From Acidobacterium sp. (GTDB taxonomy: Bacteria; Acidobacteriota; Terriglobia; Terriglobales; Acidobacteriaceae), in NCBI GenBank assembly GCA_003167515.1, contig PMSS01000409.1:1-35619 (forward strand): a stretch of 35,619 bases of DNA. The letters run 5' to 3'. This document shows positions 25,614 through 35,114 of this stretch, in pieces. The notes under the pieces were generated by a model. It worked only from the letters and a program-made list of their open reading frames with translations, made no database searches and had not been told where the DNA came from. Each line of letters begins with the position of its first letter. Positions within the stretch are counted from its first letter, which is position 1. A program made the translations under genes and the position numbers.

Positions 25614-26690
25614 ATGACGGTGGTGCAACGAGCAGCGTCTTTGGCGGTCCTCGCGGTAGGCGTAAGTTGCGGTTTTGCGCAGGTAGGTCCCGCCGTCCAC
25701 GAGGCTGATTATGTTGCACATGATTTTCATTTCAGGTCCGGCGAGTCGCTGGCCGAAATGAAGCTGCACTATCGAACCCTCGGCGCGCCCCACAAAAATG
25801 CGCAGGGCCACGTCAACAATGCCGTGCTGATCATGCACGGCACCGGCGGGACCGGCGCGCAGTTTCTGGCTCCGTACTTCGCCGGCGTGCTGTTTGGAAC
25901 AGGACAGCTGCTCGATGCGGCAAAGTACTACATTATTTTGCCCGACGATATTGGCCATGGCGGATCGGCGAAGCCGAGCGACGGGATGCATGCGCACTTT
26001 CCGCATTACGACTACGACGACATGGTGGCGGCCGAGCACTTGCTCCTTACCGACGGCCTTCACGTCGATCATCTCCGCCTTACTCTGGGAACCTCGATGG
26101 GCTGCATGCACGCGTGGGTCTGGGGCGAGACCTGGCCAGCCTTCAGCGATGCCCTGATGCCCCTGGCCTGCCTGCCAGTGCAGATCGCGGGGCGCAATCG
26201 CATGATGCGCAAGATGGCGATGGATGGCATCACAGACGACCCGGCCTGGAAGAACGGCGATTACACCACGCAGCCGCCAGGCCTCAGAACGGCGCTCGAG
26301 ATGCTGCTGATCATGGGATCGAGCCCTCTGCAGATGCAGGAGCACGAGCCCACGCGAGACCAGGCCGATGCGTACCTGGACAATTTCCTGAAGTCGCATT
26401 TTGTAACGACCGACGCCAACGATTTTCTCTACGCTTTCAATTCGTCGCGGAATTACGATCCCTCGGCGAAGCTCGGGACTATTACCGTGCCGGTGATGGC
26501 GATCAATTCAGCCGACGACTTCATCAACCCGCCGGAGCTGAACATCATGCCGGAGATGATCAAACGAGTGCCCAGAGGCAAATATGTCCTGCTGCCCATC
26601 ACAGAGCAGACACGCGGCCACGGCACGCACACCATGGCCGCGATCTGGCAAACTTACCTGGCGGAGTTGCTGCAGGAATCAGCGCGCTAA
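25614..26690 (+). CDS. Secreted alpha/beta-hydrolase, homoserine acetyltransferase-like
   Basis: 358 residues with a signal peptide (about 1-22, ending ...SCGFAQ). The fold matches the MetX/homoserine O-acetyltransferase branch: LIMHGTGGTGAQFL (oxyanion region), the nucleophile elbow LGTSMGCMHAW (Ser161), MAINSADDFINPPE with the acid residue, and RGHGTHTM with the catalytic His. True MetX is cytosolic and makes O-acetylhomoserine; export of this protein argues against that role, so it is more likely a hydrolase of unknown ester or amide. An excellent SD, AAGGAGG, precedes the ATG at 25614. It stands alone, divergent from the sigma operon. Confidence 0.88.
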   Translation: MTVVQRAASLAVLAVGVSCGFAQVGPAVHEADYVAHDFHFRSGESLAEMKLHYRTLGAPHKNAQGHVNNAVLIMHGTGGTGAQFLAPYFAGVLFGTGQLLDAAKYYIILPDDIGHGGSAKPSDGMHAHFPHYDYDDMVAAEHLLLTDGLHVDHLRLTLGTSMGCMHAWVWGETWPAFSDALMPLACLPVQIAGRNRMMRKMAMDGITDDPAWKNGDYTTQPPGLRTALEMLLIMGSSPLQMQEHEPTRDQADAYLDNFLKSHFVTTDANDFLYAFNSSRNYDPSAKLGTITVPVMAINSADDFINPPELNIMPEMIKRVPRGKYVLLPITEQTRGHGTHTMAAIWQTYLAELLQESAR

Positions 26691-27005
26691 GGGCGACTAC
26701 CCACATCATCTTGCAAGAAGAAACACCACCCTAAAAACCAAGGAAACGCCAGGTTCACCCCACAGCAAAAAGCAAACTCCCCGCCTACCCAGGGGTCAAT
26801 GTGAATCGATTCTGGGTTCACCCGAAAGTGCTGTCTTGCACCAGTTTGGGAAAAGTTCACAGACTCCGCTCATGCGAGCTGGTGAGCTTTCCTCCGGCTC
26901 TCCGTCGCGCAGCTTTGAACGGGCACGGCCAGCCTCGCCGCATAACCAGTGAAAAATGAGCCTTTGCCCTGAGGAATGGTTTCCGAAGGCTCAATCACAG
27001 CTTCC
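26691..27005. other. Gene-free stretch between convergent genes
   Basis: No protein-like frame, RNA gene or strong terminator was recognised. A weak CCCC..GGGG pairing lies near 26780-26797. Confidence 0.5.
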
Positions 27006-29570
27006 TTAGTTCACAGTAAGCGTCAAAGTAGTCGACGCCGTGATGCTCGACGTAGTTGTGTCGGTACCCGTCAGCGTCAGGGTATAGGTGCCCTGAGCTA
27101 CGTCCGTGGATGTCGTTGTGGTGGAAGTCCCGGAACTGCTGCCGCAGCCCACCGAGAAGCCCAGCATCGCAACCAAAGCCAAACAGCTCACTAGTGACCA
27201 CGCTTTTCTGGACCGCCTGAACCCAAACAGCAGCGCGCCCGCGAGAGCCGCCACGCCAAGCGGGATGGATTTCCCGAGCGGTCGATTGTTTTGTGAAGAC
27301 GCGATGTGGGTGGCGCCCTTCCTGACAAAGGAGCGCACTGCCGAAAGCGTGCTGCACGCGCTTTCCGAGGTGTAGATGGTCAGCGAAGCGGTAGTTGTTC
27401 CCCCTGCCGTGACCGCGGCGTTGTTGATGGTGTAGCAGCCGTAGCTGTTCAGCGAAGAGCTGGTTGAAGTGAGCGTAAAGCCCACCGTTCCCGCATAAGA
27501 CTTTTGCGAAACGACGCTGACCGTCGAGACGCCTGAACTCCCCTGTGCGGCCGTCACATTTGTCGCGGAGATAGCAAAGGTTCCGCTGCCGCCGCCCCCG
27601 CCACCGATGGTCCCTCCGCTCCAGGCATTCATCAGGTTATTAAAGTCTACCGAGCCCAGGCCGGTGGCTTCGTCGTACCCAGTGCCCGCTGCGTATTCCG
27701 ACGCGCCTGCAGGGGAGCAGTAACTCGATCCCGCCGTGCACTGATTGCCTCCGCTGGTGATGTCGTGAAAAGCCGACGCATAAGTCGAGCCGCTCGCCGC
27801 GAGCGAGTAGAGCGTCTTGTTAGCCACGCCCTGGCCGCTGGAGCTTTCTTTCTGATTGACGATGGCCATCATGGCGGCAAAGATCGGCGCGGCGAAGCTG
27901 GTGCCCCCGGCCACGGTCAGATCCTGAGTGGCTGAATCGCGGAATCCGCTGTTGCAACTGGCCTTCTGTCCTGTGCTCCATGCGGAGGTGTCGCTCGAGC
28001 AGTAAAGATAAGGCGCATACTCGGCCGAAGACGAAAGCGATACGTCAGGCACCAGACGGGAGCTGCCCGACGCTATGCCGGTGACTCCGGTTTGCCAGCT
28101 CGGCCGCGGAGTGAACGTGCTCATGCTCGCGCCGCCCCCTCCCGAGGAGAGCGCGTACAGCGCCCCATATTTTGCTCCAATCGCGGCACTGTCATCGTTC
28201 CATGCCTGCTCGGGAATGTAAGACAAGGCCGAGCTGATCACATCGCTGCTGCTCGCTGACTCCCAGTAAGTGGTGTTGCCCGCGGCCACATCGGCTGCGG
28301 GGAATTCGGTTCCACCAACACCGGTGGCGTAGGCACTGCTCGCCGGATAATTCACAGCCAGCGCTTCCTGCTGTGCTGTAGTTAATCCAGAGCTTCCGCC
28401 CGGATCGTAACAAGCGGTCGACCCGTCGTCACCAGCGGCGGTCACGATCGTCTGACCCTGGCTCGCGCCCTGCTCCATGATGCCTTCAAGTGACGTGTAA
28501 TCGCTCGAGCTAAGCGTCGTTTCGCAGGCGCCGTAACTGATGCTGACAACAGACGCGAGTTTGTTGTCGACGGCATACTGCAGCGAATCGAACACGCCGT
28601 AGTTTGGGTTATTGCCAACATAGACAAAAGTGATGTTCGCACCGCGCGCGATGCCGCTCGAGTATTCGAGATCGAGGTCGGACTCCGCTTCATCGCCGGC
28701 AACCGTCGCTGCGGTCCCGGAGCCTGGCACCAGCACAACCGTGGGATCTTTGACCGTCAGACCCGCCGCGCTCTGGAATGCCTCGATGTCCGACAGCGCA
28801 ACTTCCGACTGGCCCATGATGGCGATCGACTGGCCACTGCCCGTGTAGCCGGAGTTATACGCCGCGTTGATGTCGTAAATCGTCGCCACGTCTTTCGGAG
28901 TCAGGAAGTGCTCCTCGGTTTGGGCCGAGGTAAAGGTTGGCTGAACGCTGGCGGGAGAAGGCCGGAACTGCGGATTGGGACGAAAATCGTCGAGATTGCG
29001 AACCGACCGCACCACCCCCAGCAACGCCGATGGAATCGACAGATTAGTCGCGTTGGCAAAGTGTGTTTCCTCCCCAATCTGGTAGCGATGCATCTCCGTC
29101 TGAAACGCCGACTCCACCTGCGCCGCAGTCCCCGAGAACGCGATGCTGGTGTGGCTGTTGGAGACGCGATCGATGTTGAAGCCCTCGGACTCGAGCCAGC
29201 TCTGAGTTTTCGCGAGATCGGCTTCACTCAGTCCAAATTGGCTGGCGTACTCGGCAGGCGTGAGCCACGCGTGGTAATAAGGTGAGCCCGGCGTCTGTTG
29301 TGCCTCGACCAGCGCGTCGAGCCGCGCCTGCTGATCGGCTGTGGGCTGGAAGTAAATCGTGACGCCGTTAAGTGGCGTCGCCGGATCGAGTCGCCCGACA
29401 TCGTAGCGCGATGCAACCCGGGGATTGACCGACCCGGGCAGGGCCGCCGTCGAGCGCGAATCGATCTCCTGAACGATGCGGTTAGTGGGCTGCTGCGCCG
29501 AAGTCAGAGTCGCAGAAATCAAAACTGCGAAAACGCTGCCGAGATACGGGCGAAGGGGGGAACAATGCAT
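27006..29570 (-). CDS. S53 (sedolisin/kumamolisin) serine-carboxyl protease with membrane-anchored C-terminus
   Basis: 854 residues. Signal peptide (about 1-25), then a pro-kumamolisin activation domain (about 45-190; YYHAWLTPAEYASQFGLSEAD). The catalytic domain (about 215-640) has Glu296 and Asp300 in AESDLDLEY, the nucleophile Ser558 in GGTSFAAPIFAAM, and the calcium-site end FHDITSGGNQC...GYDEATGLGS. A Gly-rich linker, an Ig-like domain (about 668-750) and a hydrophobic region (about 775-815) follow. The protein then resumes with GCGSSSG and GTYTLTLTGTDTT. S53 enzymes are acid proteases that self-activate outside the cell, suiting an acidophilic soil organism. AGAGG is five bases before the ATG at 29570. 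Confidence 0.95.
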   Translation of the reverse strand: MHCSPLRPYLGSVFAVLISATLTSAQQPTNRIVQEIDSRSTAALPGSVNPRVASRYDVGRLDPATPLNGVTIYFQPTADQQARLDALVEAQQTPGSPYYHAWLTPAEYASQFGLSEADLAKTQSWLESEGFNIDRVSNSHTSIAFSGTAAQVESAFQTEMHRYQIGEETHFANATNLSIPSALLGVVRSVRNLDDFRPNPQFRPSPASVQPTFTSAQTEEHFLTPKDVATIYDINAAYNSGYTGSGQSIAIMGQSEVALSDIEAFQSAAGLTVKDPTVVLVPGSGTAATVAGDEAESDLDLEYSSGIARGANITFVYVGNNPNYGVFDSLQYAVDNKLASVVSISYGACETTLSSSDYTSLEGIMEQGASQGQTIVTAAGDDGSTACYDPGGSSGLTTAQQEALAVNYPASSAYATGVGGTEFPAADVAAGNTTYWESASSSDVISSALSYIPEQAWNDDSAAIGAKYGALYALSSGGGGASMSTFTPRPSWQTGVTGIASGSSRLVPDVSLSSSAEYAPYLYCSSDTSAWSTGQKASCNSGFRDSATQDLTVAGGTSFAAPIFAAMMAIVNQKESSSGQGVANKTLYSLAASGSTYASAFHDITSGGNQCTAGSSYCSPAGASEYAAGTGYDEATGLGSVDFNNLMNAWSGGTIGGGGGGSGTFAISATNVTAAQGSSGVSTVSVVSQKSYAGTVGFTLTSTSSSLNSYGCYTINNAAVTAGGTTTASLTIYTSESACSTLSAVRSFVRKGATHIASSQNNRPLGKSIPLGVAALAGALLFGFRRSRKAWSLVSCLALVAMLGFSVGCGSSSGTSTTTTSTDVAQGTYTLTLTGTDTTTSSITASTTLTLTVN

Positions 29571-29726
29571 GGGGACCTCTTCAAGAATCGCAAAATGCGG
29601 CAGGACCAGAATTCCCGCGAAGCAGCACAGTGTGGCTAGTTAGACGCCATGGAACGGCGAATCGTTACGCGAAGCGCCCTCGAAAACCCCCGTATCCGTC
29701 CCATCTTGGCGCCCTCTGGCGGCTTT

Positions 29727-29757
29727 TTGCCGCTCTACGGCCGCTGGCGGCAATTTT
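29727..29757 (+). terminator. Terminator-like hairpin upstream of the S10 gene
   Basis: TTGCCGC (29727-29733) pairs with GCGGCAA (29747-29753) around a 13-base loop, followed by TTTT. No plus-strand gene lies immediately upstream, so it may be an insulator, a leader element, or chance. Confidence 0.35.
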
Positions 29758-29800
29758 AGACCGCCGTGCGGAATCAGGAGCTTGCTACAACCGATGACGT

Positions 29801-29806
29801 TATACT
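29801..29806 (+). promoter_or_regulatory. Possible -10 box for the S10 gene
   Basis: TATACT lies 31 bases before the ATG at 29838, a suitable distance for a short leader. No good -35 is present at 16-18 bases upstream. Confidence 0.3.
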
Positions 29807-29837
29807 CGGCTTTCACTCCAAAATCCGAGGTGGATCG

Positions 29838-31511
29838 ATGGTTTCTGTTTCGCAGAAAAAGCTGGCCCTCTTCGCTGTATTCGTAGCAGCCGCATGCACA
29901 ATTTCTGTCGCCGCGGCCCAGGACAAACCCAGCGACAAACCCGCTGAAAGGGGCGGCGAAGCGAAATCCGCTGCGTCCCAAACCACCGCAGCCCCGGATT
30001 CAATCACCGAAGGTTCGGTGACCATTGGCGGCCAGCCTGTCTCCTACCGCGCCGTCGCCGGAACCATCACAGTAGGCGCAACCGACGCACAGGATGCGAC
30101 CCTTGCTCCCGACGGCAGTTTGCTGCCGGACTCAGGCGTCAAAGCCCCCGCCGATCCCGCCGAAGCGCCCCCGACCGCGCGCATCTTTTATGTCGCCTAC
30201 TTCAAAAAGGACACGACCGACGAGACCCGCCGCCCCGTCACCTTCATCTACAACGGCGGTCCCGGTTCGGCAACCATGTGGCTGCATCTCGGAACCTTCG
30301 GCCCCCAGCGCATTGTCGTCCCGGACGCCGATCACCAGGAAGCAGCCCCCTACAAGATGGTCAGCAATCAGTATTCGCTGCTCGACACCAGCGATCTGGT
30401 CTTCATCGACGCACCCGGAACCGGCTTCAGCCGCACCTTCGGCAAAGAAAAGGCCAAGGCGTTCTACGGAGTCGACCCCGACGGCCAGGCCTTTACCCAT
30501 TTCATTCTGAAATTCCTGACTAAATACAACCGCTGGAATTCCCCGAAGTACCTCTTCGGCGAAAGCTATGGCACCCCCCGCTCCGCCGTGCTCGCAGCCG
30601 ATCTCCGCGGCGTCGACCTGAACGGCATCATTCTCCTCTCCCAGATTCTGAGCTTCGACAACTCAGTCGACGATCCCAACCAGAACCCCGGCGTCGACCA
30701 GGCCTATGCCCTGGCGCTGCCCACCTACGCCGCGACCGCATGGTATTTTCACAAGCTCCCTAACCAGCCTCCCGCGCTTCGTCCCTTCCTCGACGAAGTC
30801 GAAAAGTACGCCCTCGGCGATTACATGGCCGCGCTCCTTCAGGGCAGCCAGCTTTCCGACGACCAAAAGCATGCCGTCGCCGAAAAGCTCCACACCTATA
30901 CAGGCCTGCCCGTCGATTACCTCATCCGCGCCAACCTGCGCGTGGTAGGCGGCAATTTCTCCAAAACCCTCAAGCTCGACGAAGGAACCACCATCGGCCG
31001 CCTCGACACTCGCTTCCAGGGTCCGGACGTCGATCCCCTCAGCGAGAGCGCGCAATATGACCCGCAGAGCGACGCCATCACCTCGGCATGGACCGCCGCC
31101 ATCAACGACTATCTCCGCAAGGACCTGAAGTACGGCCTGCAGGGCACCTACTTCCCTTCGGGCCGCTCCGGCGGCGACTTCACCTGGGACATGCGCCATC
31201 GAACCCCTGGCTCGTTCGGCCCCGGCGGCGAACAGGAAGGCGGCACCAACGTCATGCCCGACCTCGCCTACCGCATGAAGATGAACCCGAAGATGAAGGT
31301 CCTGCTGGCGGGCGGCTACTACGATCTGGCCACGCCCTACTTCGAGGGCGAGTACGAGATGCACCACCTCCAGATTCCGAATGCCCTGCAGTCGAACATC
31401 AGCTATCACTACTACGAAGCCGGGCACATGATCTACGTCAGGGAAGAGGTCCTTAAACAGTTCCACGACGATGTGGAGAGCTTCATCAAGTCGACCGAGA
31501 GCGGACAATAA
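29838..31511 (+). CDS. Secreted S10-type serine carboxypeptidase-like protein
   Basis: 557 residues. The signal peptide (about 1-28) ends ...SVAAAQ. After a low-complexity Lys/Ala/Ser segment the alpha/beta-hydrolase domain begins. FIYNGGPGSATMW (NGGPG at about 139) is the S10 oxyanion motif, GESYGTPRS carries the nucleophile (Ser243), GGYYDLATP carries Asp496 and EAGHMIY carries His530, completing a Ser-Asp-His triad in S10 order. S10 enzymes remove C-terminal residues, most at acidic pH. The GAGGTGG just before the ATG at 29838 decides the start over an in-frame upstream codon at 29766. It is divergent from the S53 protease, and the two may cooperate in extracellular peptide breakdown. Confidence 0.9.
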   Translation: MVSVSQKKLALFAVFVAAACTISVAAAQDKPSDKPAERGGEAKSAASQTTAAPDSITEGSVTIGGQPVSYRAVAGTITVGATDAQDATLAPDGSLLPDSGVKAPADPAEAPPTARIFYVAYFKKDTTDETRRPVTFIYNGGPGSATMWLHLGTFGPQRIVVPDADHQEAAPYKMVSNQYSLLDTSDLVFIDAPGTGFSRTFGKEKAKAFYGVDPDGQAFTHFILKFLTKYNRWNSPKYLFGESYGTPRSAVLAADLRGVDLNGIILLSQILSFDNSVDDPNQNPGVDQAYALALPTYAATAWYFHKLPNQPPALRPFLDEVEKYALGDYMAALLQGSQLSDDQKHAVAEKLHTYTGLPVDYLIRANLRVVGGNFSKTLKLDEGTTIGRLDTRFQGPDVDPLSESAQYDPQSDAITSAWTAAINDYLRKDLKYGLQGTYFPSGRSGGDFTWDMRHRTPGSFGPGGEQEGGTNVMPDLAYRMKMNPKMKVLLAGGYYDLATPYFEGEYEMHHLQIPNALQSNISYHYYEAGHMIYVREEVLKQFHDDVESFIKSTESGQ

Positions 31512-31642
31512 AGGGACGAACAGGCCTGCGCTGGGTTCGATGCATTTGATTCGACGTATTTGAAACCTGGTTGCATCGCCTTCCTGCATTCCCGAATTTC
31601 CGGCCAGAGCTATCTCGACTTTTTGCATCCAAGGAGTTCGAA

Positions 31643-33673
31643 ATGTCGAATTCCCCAAAACCGGTGCTTCATTTCGCATTGAATCAAAGAGCGCCTCGGG
31701 AGAAATGGGCACGCGCGCCGAAAGGAAGCATGAATTATCCCGCAGCTCATCCCGAAACCGGCGCTTCCGCGACCGCTGACTTAGGACGCTATCGACTCCA
31801 GGATCTGCTGGGCCAGGCGCCGGCCGGCATTGGGTTATTGAGTGGCCCCGAGCAGCGATGGATTTATGTCAACGACTACTACGTCCGCATGACCGGCCGC
31901 ACCAGCGCGGCGGACTTTATCGGAAAGACCATCCGCGAAAGTTTGCCCGAGATCGAGTCCCAGGGCTTCAACGAACTGCGCGAGAAGGTCTATCGCACCG
32001 GTGAGCCTTACGTCGGGCGGGAAATGATGGCGAAGCTGAACCGGTCGGCAGCCGGTCTGCCCGACGAGGGGTACTTCGACTTTGTCTATCAGCCGCTGCG
32101 TGACCCGGAAGGGAAGGTCGAGGGCATCCTGATTCACGCCGTCGAAGTCACCGACAAAGTGGCCGCGCGCAAGCGGATCGAAGATGCGGCGGAACGCCTG
32201 GAACTGGCGCAGGCCGCAGCCCGGATCGGCACCTGGGAATGGGATCCTGCCCAGGAAATCCACGAGCTCTCCCCTGAACTCCATCGCATCTTCGGAACCG
32301 ACGAATCGGATCCCAACCACGCGCGGCAATGGGCCTCGCGCGTCCACCCCGACGACTGGCCGAAAGTGCAACAGCTCATGCTCGAGGGACACCGCCTCGG
32401 AAAGATGGAGTTTGAGTACCGGTACCAACACCCTGCCCTCGGACTACGCTGGTTTTACTGCATAGGCCGCAAGCTCCGCGGGCAGACGCCGATGTTCGGG
32501 GCCGTCCAGGATATTACCGCGCGCAAGGCTGCTGAAGAAGCCTCCCAGCGCCTGGCAGCGATCGTCGAGTCCTCCGACGACGCCATCATCAGCAAGGATT
32601 TGAACGGCATCGTTACCAGCTGGAATCCATGCGCGCAGAAGATATTCGGGTATACGGCTGCCGAGATGATCGGCCGCCCCATTCTCACCATCATTCCTCC
32701 GGAACTTCACGCCACCGAAAGCGAAATTCTCGCCACCATCGCCCGCGGTGAGCGGATCGAGCACTTCGAAACCGTCCGCCTCAGAAAGGATGGAGAACGG
32801 ATCGAGATTTCGCTCACCGTCTCCCCGGTCAAGGACGAGACGGGCAGGATTGTCGGCGCCGCCAAAATCGCAAGGGATATCACGCAGCTCAGGAAGGCGG
32901 AGCGCGCACTGCGAACTACCGAGCGCCTCGCGTCTGTGGGCCGGCTCGCCGCTACCGTGGCCCACGAAATCAATAACCCCCTCGAAGCAGTCACAAACCT
33001 GATTTATCTGGCCAGACAAGCCGCGATTCTCACCGATGTGCAGGGTTATCTCGATGCCGCCGAACAGGAACTGGCTCGCGTTTCGCAACTCACCAAGCAG
33101 ACCCTTGGCTTCTATCGCGAAACCAAAAGTGCTTCAAACGTTCGGCCTGGCGATCTGGTGACATCTTTGCTTCCCGTCTTCGCGTCCAGAACGCGAAACA
33201 GGGGGATTGAGCTTTGCCCCGAGATTGAGGACGACTCGGAAATCTACGCAGTGGCTGGAGAAATAAGGCAGGTCATCGCGAACCTCATCGGCAACAGCAT
33301 CGACGCGCTCACCGCCGGCGGAAAAGTTCGCATTCGCGTCTCGGCCGCCACCCAATGGAGCCCCGATCGCAAACCAGGTATTCGCCTCACCGTATCCGAT
33401 ACCGGCTCCGGCATCCCCCCCGAAGCGCGTCCGAAAATCTTCGAGCCCTTCTTTACAACCAAGCGGGACGTCGGAACCGGGCTCGGTCTATGGGTCTGCA
33501 AGAGCATCGTGGAGAACCACGGCGGCTCCATTCGCGTGAAGAGCAGCACGGCTCCGGGAAAGAGTTGGACCGTGGTTTCGGTTTTTCTCCCCTCCACCCC
33601 GCGAAGCGTCGTTGCCCCGGATGTCTTGGCGCAGGCTGCGCAGCGCCCGGACGTGCTGCGACCGGCAATCTAA
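31643..33673 (+). CDS. Soluble triple-PAS sensor histidine kinase
   Basis: 676 residues with no membrane segment, hence cytosolic. Three PAS-type sensor domains lie at about 50-170, 180-295 and 300-420 (for example AIVESSDDAIISKDLNGIV and WNPCAQKIFGYTAAEMIGRP, then VGAAKIARDIT). A dimerisation/phosphoacceptor domain follows with VAHEINNPLEAV (His441). The ATPase has NLIGNSIDAL (N box), VSDTGSGIP (G1), FEPFFTTK (F box) and GTGLGLWV (G2). The kinase should be active. No response regulator is adjacent, so it is an orphan kinase. The start at 31643 follows AAGGAG; earlier in-frame codons lack an SD. Confidence 0.93.
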   Translation: MSNSPKPVLHFALNQRAPREKWARAPKGSMNYPAAHPETGASATADLGRYRLQDLLGQAPAGIGLLSGPEQRWIYVNDYYVRMTGRTSAADFIGKTIRESLPEIESQGFNELREKVYRTGEPYVGREMMAKLNRSAAGLPDEGYFDFVYQPLRDPEGKVEGILIHAVEVTDKVAARKRIEDAAERLELAQAAARIGTWEWDPAQEIHELSPELHRIFGTDESDPNHARQWASRVHPDDWPKVQQLMLEGHRLGKMEFEYRYQHPALGLRWFYCIGRKLRGQTPMFGAVQDITARKAAEEASQRLAAIVESSDDAIISKDLNGIVTSWNPCAQKIFGYTAAEMIGRPILTIIPPELHATESEILATIARGERIEHFETVRLRKDGERIEISLTVSPVKDETGRIVGAAKIARDITQLRKAERALRTTERLASVGRLAATVAHEINNPLEAVTNLIYLARQAAILTDVQGYLDAAEQELARVSQLTKQTLGFYRETKSASNVRPGDLVTSLLPVFASRTRNRGIELCPEIEDDSEIYAVAGEIRQVIANLIGNSIDALTAGGKVRIRVSAATQWSPDRKPGIRLTVSDTGSGIPPEARPKIFEPFFTTKRDVGTGLGLWVCKSIVENHGGSIRVKSSTAPGKSWTVVSVFLPSTPRSVVAPDVLAQAAQRPDVLRPAI

Positions 33674-33821
33674 ACCTCTTCATCGAGGAGAGATATTGAG
33701 CCGTCTCGTTGAAGACTGGTTCGGAAAAGTAAGTCGGAAATGAAGAGAGATCGTCATCGGACGCCCCCTCTTTATTTGCTGTCGAATTGGCTGCGGCTCT
33801 TCCCGACGCGGCAGGTTCCAG

Positions 33822-34556
33822 CTACTTCGATGCTGCGCCGGCATGGAGCACGAAACCCACGACCACCTGGGTGCGAACGCGAACCGGTTTTCCATTCACA
33901 GGAATCGGCCGGTAGCGATAGGTCCTGACCGCGGTGAGCGCGGCGTTTTCGAGCAGGGGCGGTCCGCTGACGACTTTCAGATTCTCGACGGTTCCGGTCT
34001 TGGAGATGACGATGTCGATCACCACTTTTCCCTGGACATTGGCAGCCCTGGCGATGGCCGGGTACTGCAAGTCTTCGCCGGAGATTCTCATGGACTCCGC
34101 AGCATAGGGTGGCAGGGTGAGGATTGCATCGCCCGACCCAGCGGATGTTGACGTCGTCACCGCCGCTGGTTTTGCCGATCCGGGTGGAGCGGAGGAAGGG
34201 CTGGCGGCCTGGACAGCCGCCGCAACGGACGGGAGCGCCTTGGCCGCCAGCGCCGGTGTGGGACTGCTGGATGGCGTCGGAATCGCGGCGACTGAGGGCG
34301 CCGCAGCAGGTGTGCTCGGTCCCGCGCCCACTGGAGCCGCTCCCGCAGATGGACCCACGCCGCCCGCCGTCGGCAACGCCGGCCGCGCAGGCCCGTTCAG
34401 CGAACGCGCAATCACCACCACCAGAACGACCCCAATGAGAATCGGAACCGTAATCGCGACGACATTAATATACCGGCGGAAACCCGTAGGCTCCCCCTCG
34501 TCGACCTGGGTTTCAAAGACCCGGCTTCCGGACTTACGCGGTGACTCGGCGGCCAA
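33822..34556 (-). CDS. TonB-like energy transducer protein
   Basis: About 244 residues. A short cytoplasmic N-terminus is followed by a membrane anchor (about 30-50, VVAITVPILIGVVLVVVIA), a long Ala/Pro/Ser-rich linker that can span the periplasm (about 55-150), and a C-terminal TonB domain with YPAIARAANVQGKVVIDIVI and YRYRPIPVNGKPV. Such proteins pass inner-membrane energy to outer-membrane receptors. No ExbB/ExbD is adjacent. The start is best placed at the TTG at 34556, five bases after a near-perfect AGGAGGTGA; the GTG at 34562 lies inside that SD. Convergent with the kinase gene. Confidence 0.85.
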   Translation of the reverse strand: MAAESPRKSGSRVFETQVDEGEPTGFRRYINVVAITVPILIGVVLVVVIARSLNGPARPALPTAGGVGPSAGAAPVGAGPSTPAAAPSVAAIPTPSSSPTPALAAKALPSVAAAVQAASPSSAPPGSAKPAAVTTSTSAGSGDAILTLPPYAAESMRISGEDLQYPAIARAANVQGKVVIDIVISKTGTVENLKVVSGPPLLENAALTAVRTYRYRPIPVNGKPVRVRTQVVVGFVLHAGAASK

Positions 34557-34736
34557 GGTCACCTCCTGGAACTACGGTCGCCGTAATTCTATCCGATCCA
34601 CCCCGGCCCAGGTTCAGCCATATCAGCCCCAGACTCCTCTGCCATAGTTTTCAACAGTTTCCCGCCCTTTTCCTCAACTTGCACCCCTCCCCGTCCTCGC
34701 GTAGGATCAAGCAGTCGCCTTCTCCAGCCGCCCGAT

Positions 34737-34765
34737 TTGCGATTCGCAACCGGGCATGGTAAAGT
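34737..34765 (+). promoter_or_regulatory. Upstream rRNA operon promoter (P1-like)
   Basis: TTGCGA (34737-34742) and TAAAGT (34760-34765) are separated by exactly 17 bases. It lies about 620 bases before 16S, and a terminator-like hairpin (34802-34823) follows within 60 bases. Confidence 0.45.
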
Positions 34766-34801
34766 AGACAAGATTGATAGCAGTGGCAAGTTCTTCGCCA
34801 A

Positions 34802-34823
34802 CGGGTTCTCGTGACCCGGTTTT
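34802..34823 (+). terminator. Short terminator-like hairpin after the upstream promoter
   Basis: CGGGT (34802-34806) and ACCCG (34814-34818) flank a seven-base loop and are followed by G and TTTT. It could attenuate transcripts from the promoter at 34737-34765. The stem is short. Confidence 0.35.
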
Positions 34824-34903
34824 GAAGGGCAGCGAAGGGGATCTGTTCGACACTCGTTGAGCTTAGGCCGACGGTAAGCCAGACAGAACAATCCATTGCA
34901 GTG

Positions 34904-35027
34904 GGAGTCGAGGGATTTTGCTTGCCCTCGAAAACTCCTTATGGGCGGTCAGCCGCCCCCTGACGAGTTTTGCTCGCGGGATGATCTTTCTAAAGTTTGG
35001 CGCTTCCCGAGCCCTCCGATACGGAGG
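34904..35027 (+). other. Run of four hairpins in the rRNA leader
   Basis: TCGAGGG (34908-34914) pairs with CCCTCGA (34925-34931), extended by an outer GGAG/CTCC. GGGCGG (34943-34948) pairs with CCGCCC (34953-34958). CGAG (34964-34967) pairs with CTCG (34973-34976). CCTCCG (35013-35018) pairs with CGGAGG (35022-35027). No protein frame is credible here. It is either a structured rRNA leader or a small RNA between the two promoters. Confidence 0.45.
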
Positions 35028-35086
35028 ATCTCCGGTTTGTGCGAACCAGGCAGCTGCGAGGAATCGATCCCATCAACAGGATCGCC

Positions 35087-35114
35087 TTGACAAAGGCCAT
35101 CGAGTTTGTATAAC
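35087..35114 (+). promoter_or_regulatory. Main rRNA operon promoter
   Basis: A consensus TTGACA (35087-35092) and TATAAC (35109-35114) are spaced by 16 bases, about 270 bases before the 16S start. This is the best promoter in the window. Confidence 0.75.

Noticed and set aside
30663-31712. Minus-strand open frame over the S10 gene
   Set aside because: Shadow of the carboxypeptidase, whose Ser-Asp-His triad is on the plus strand.
34766-35086. Possible tRNA gene between the two rRNA promoters
   Set aside because: No acceptor stem, T-loop GTTCRA or anticodon arm in a consistent cloverleaf was found; only simple hairpins.
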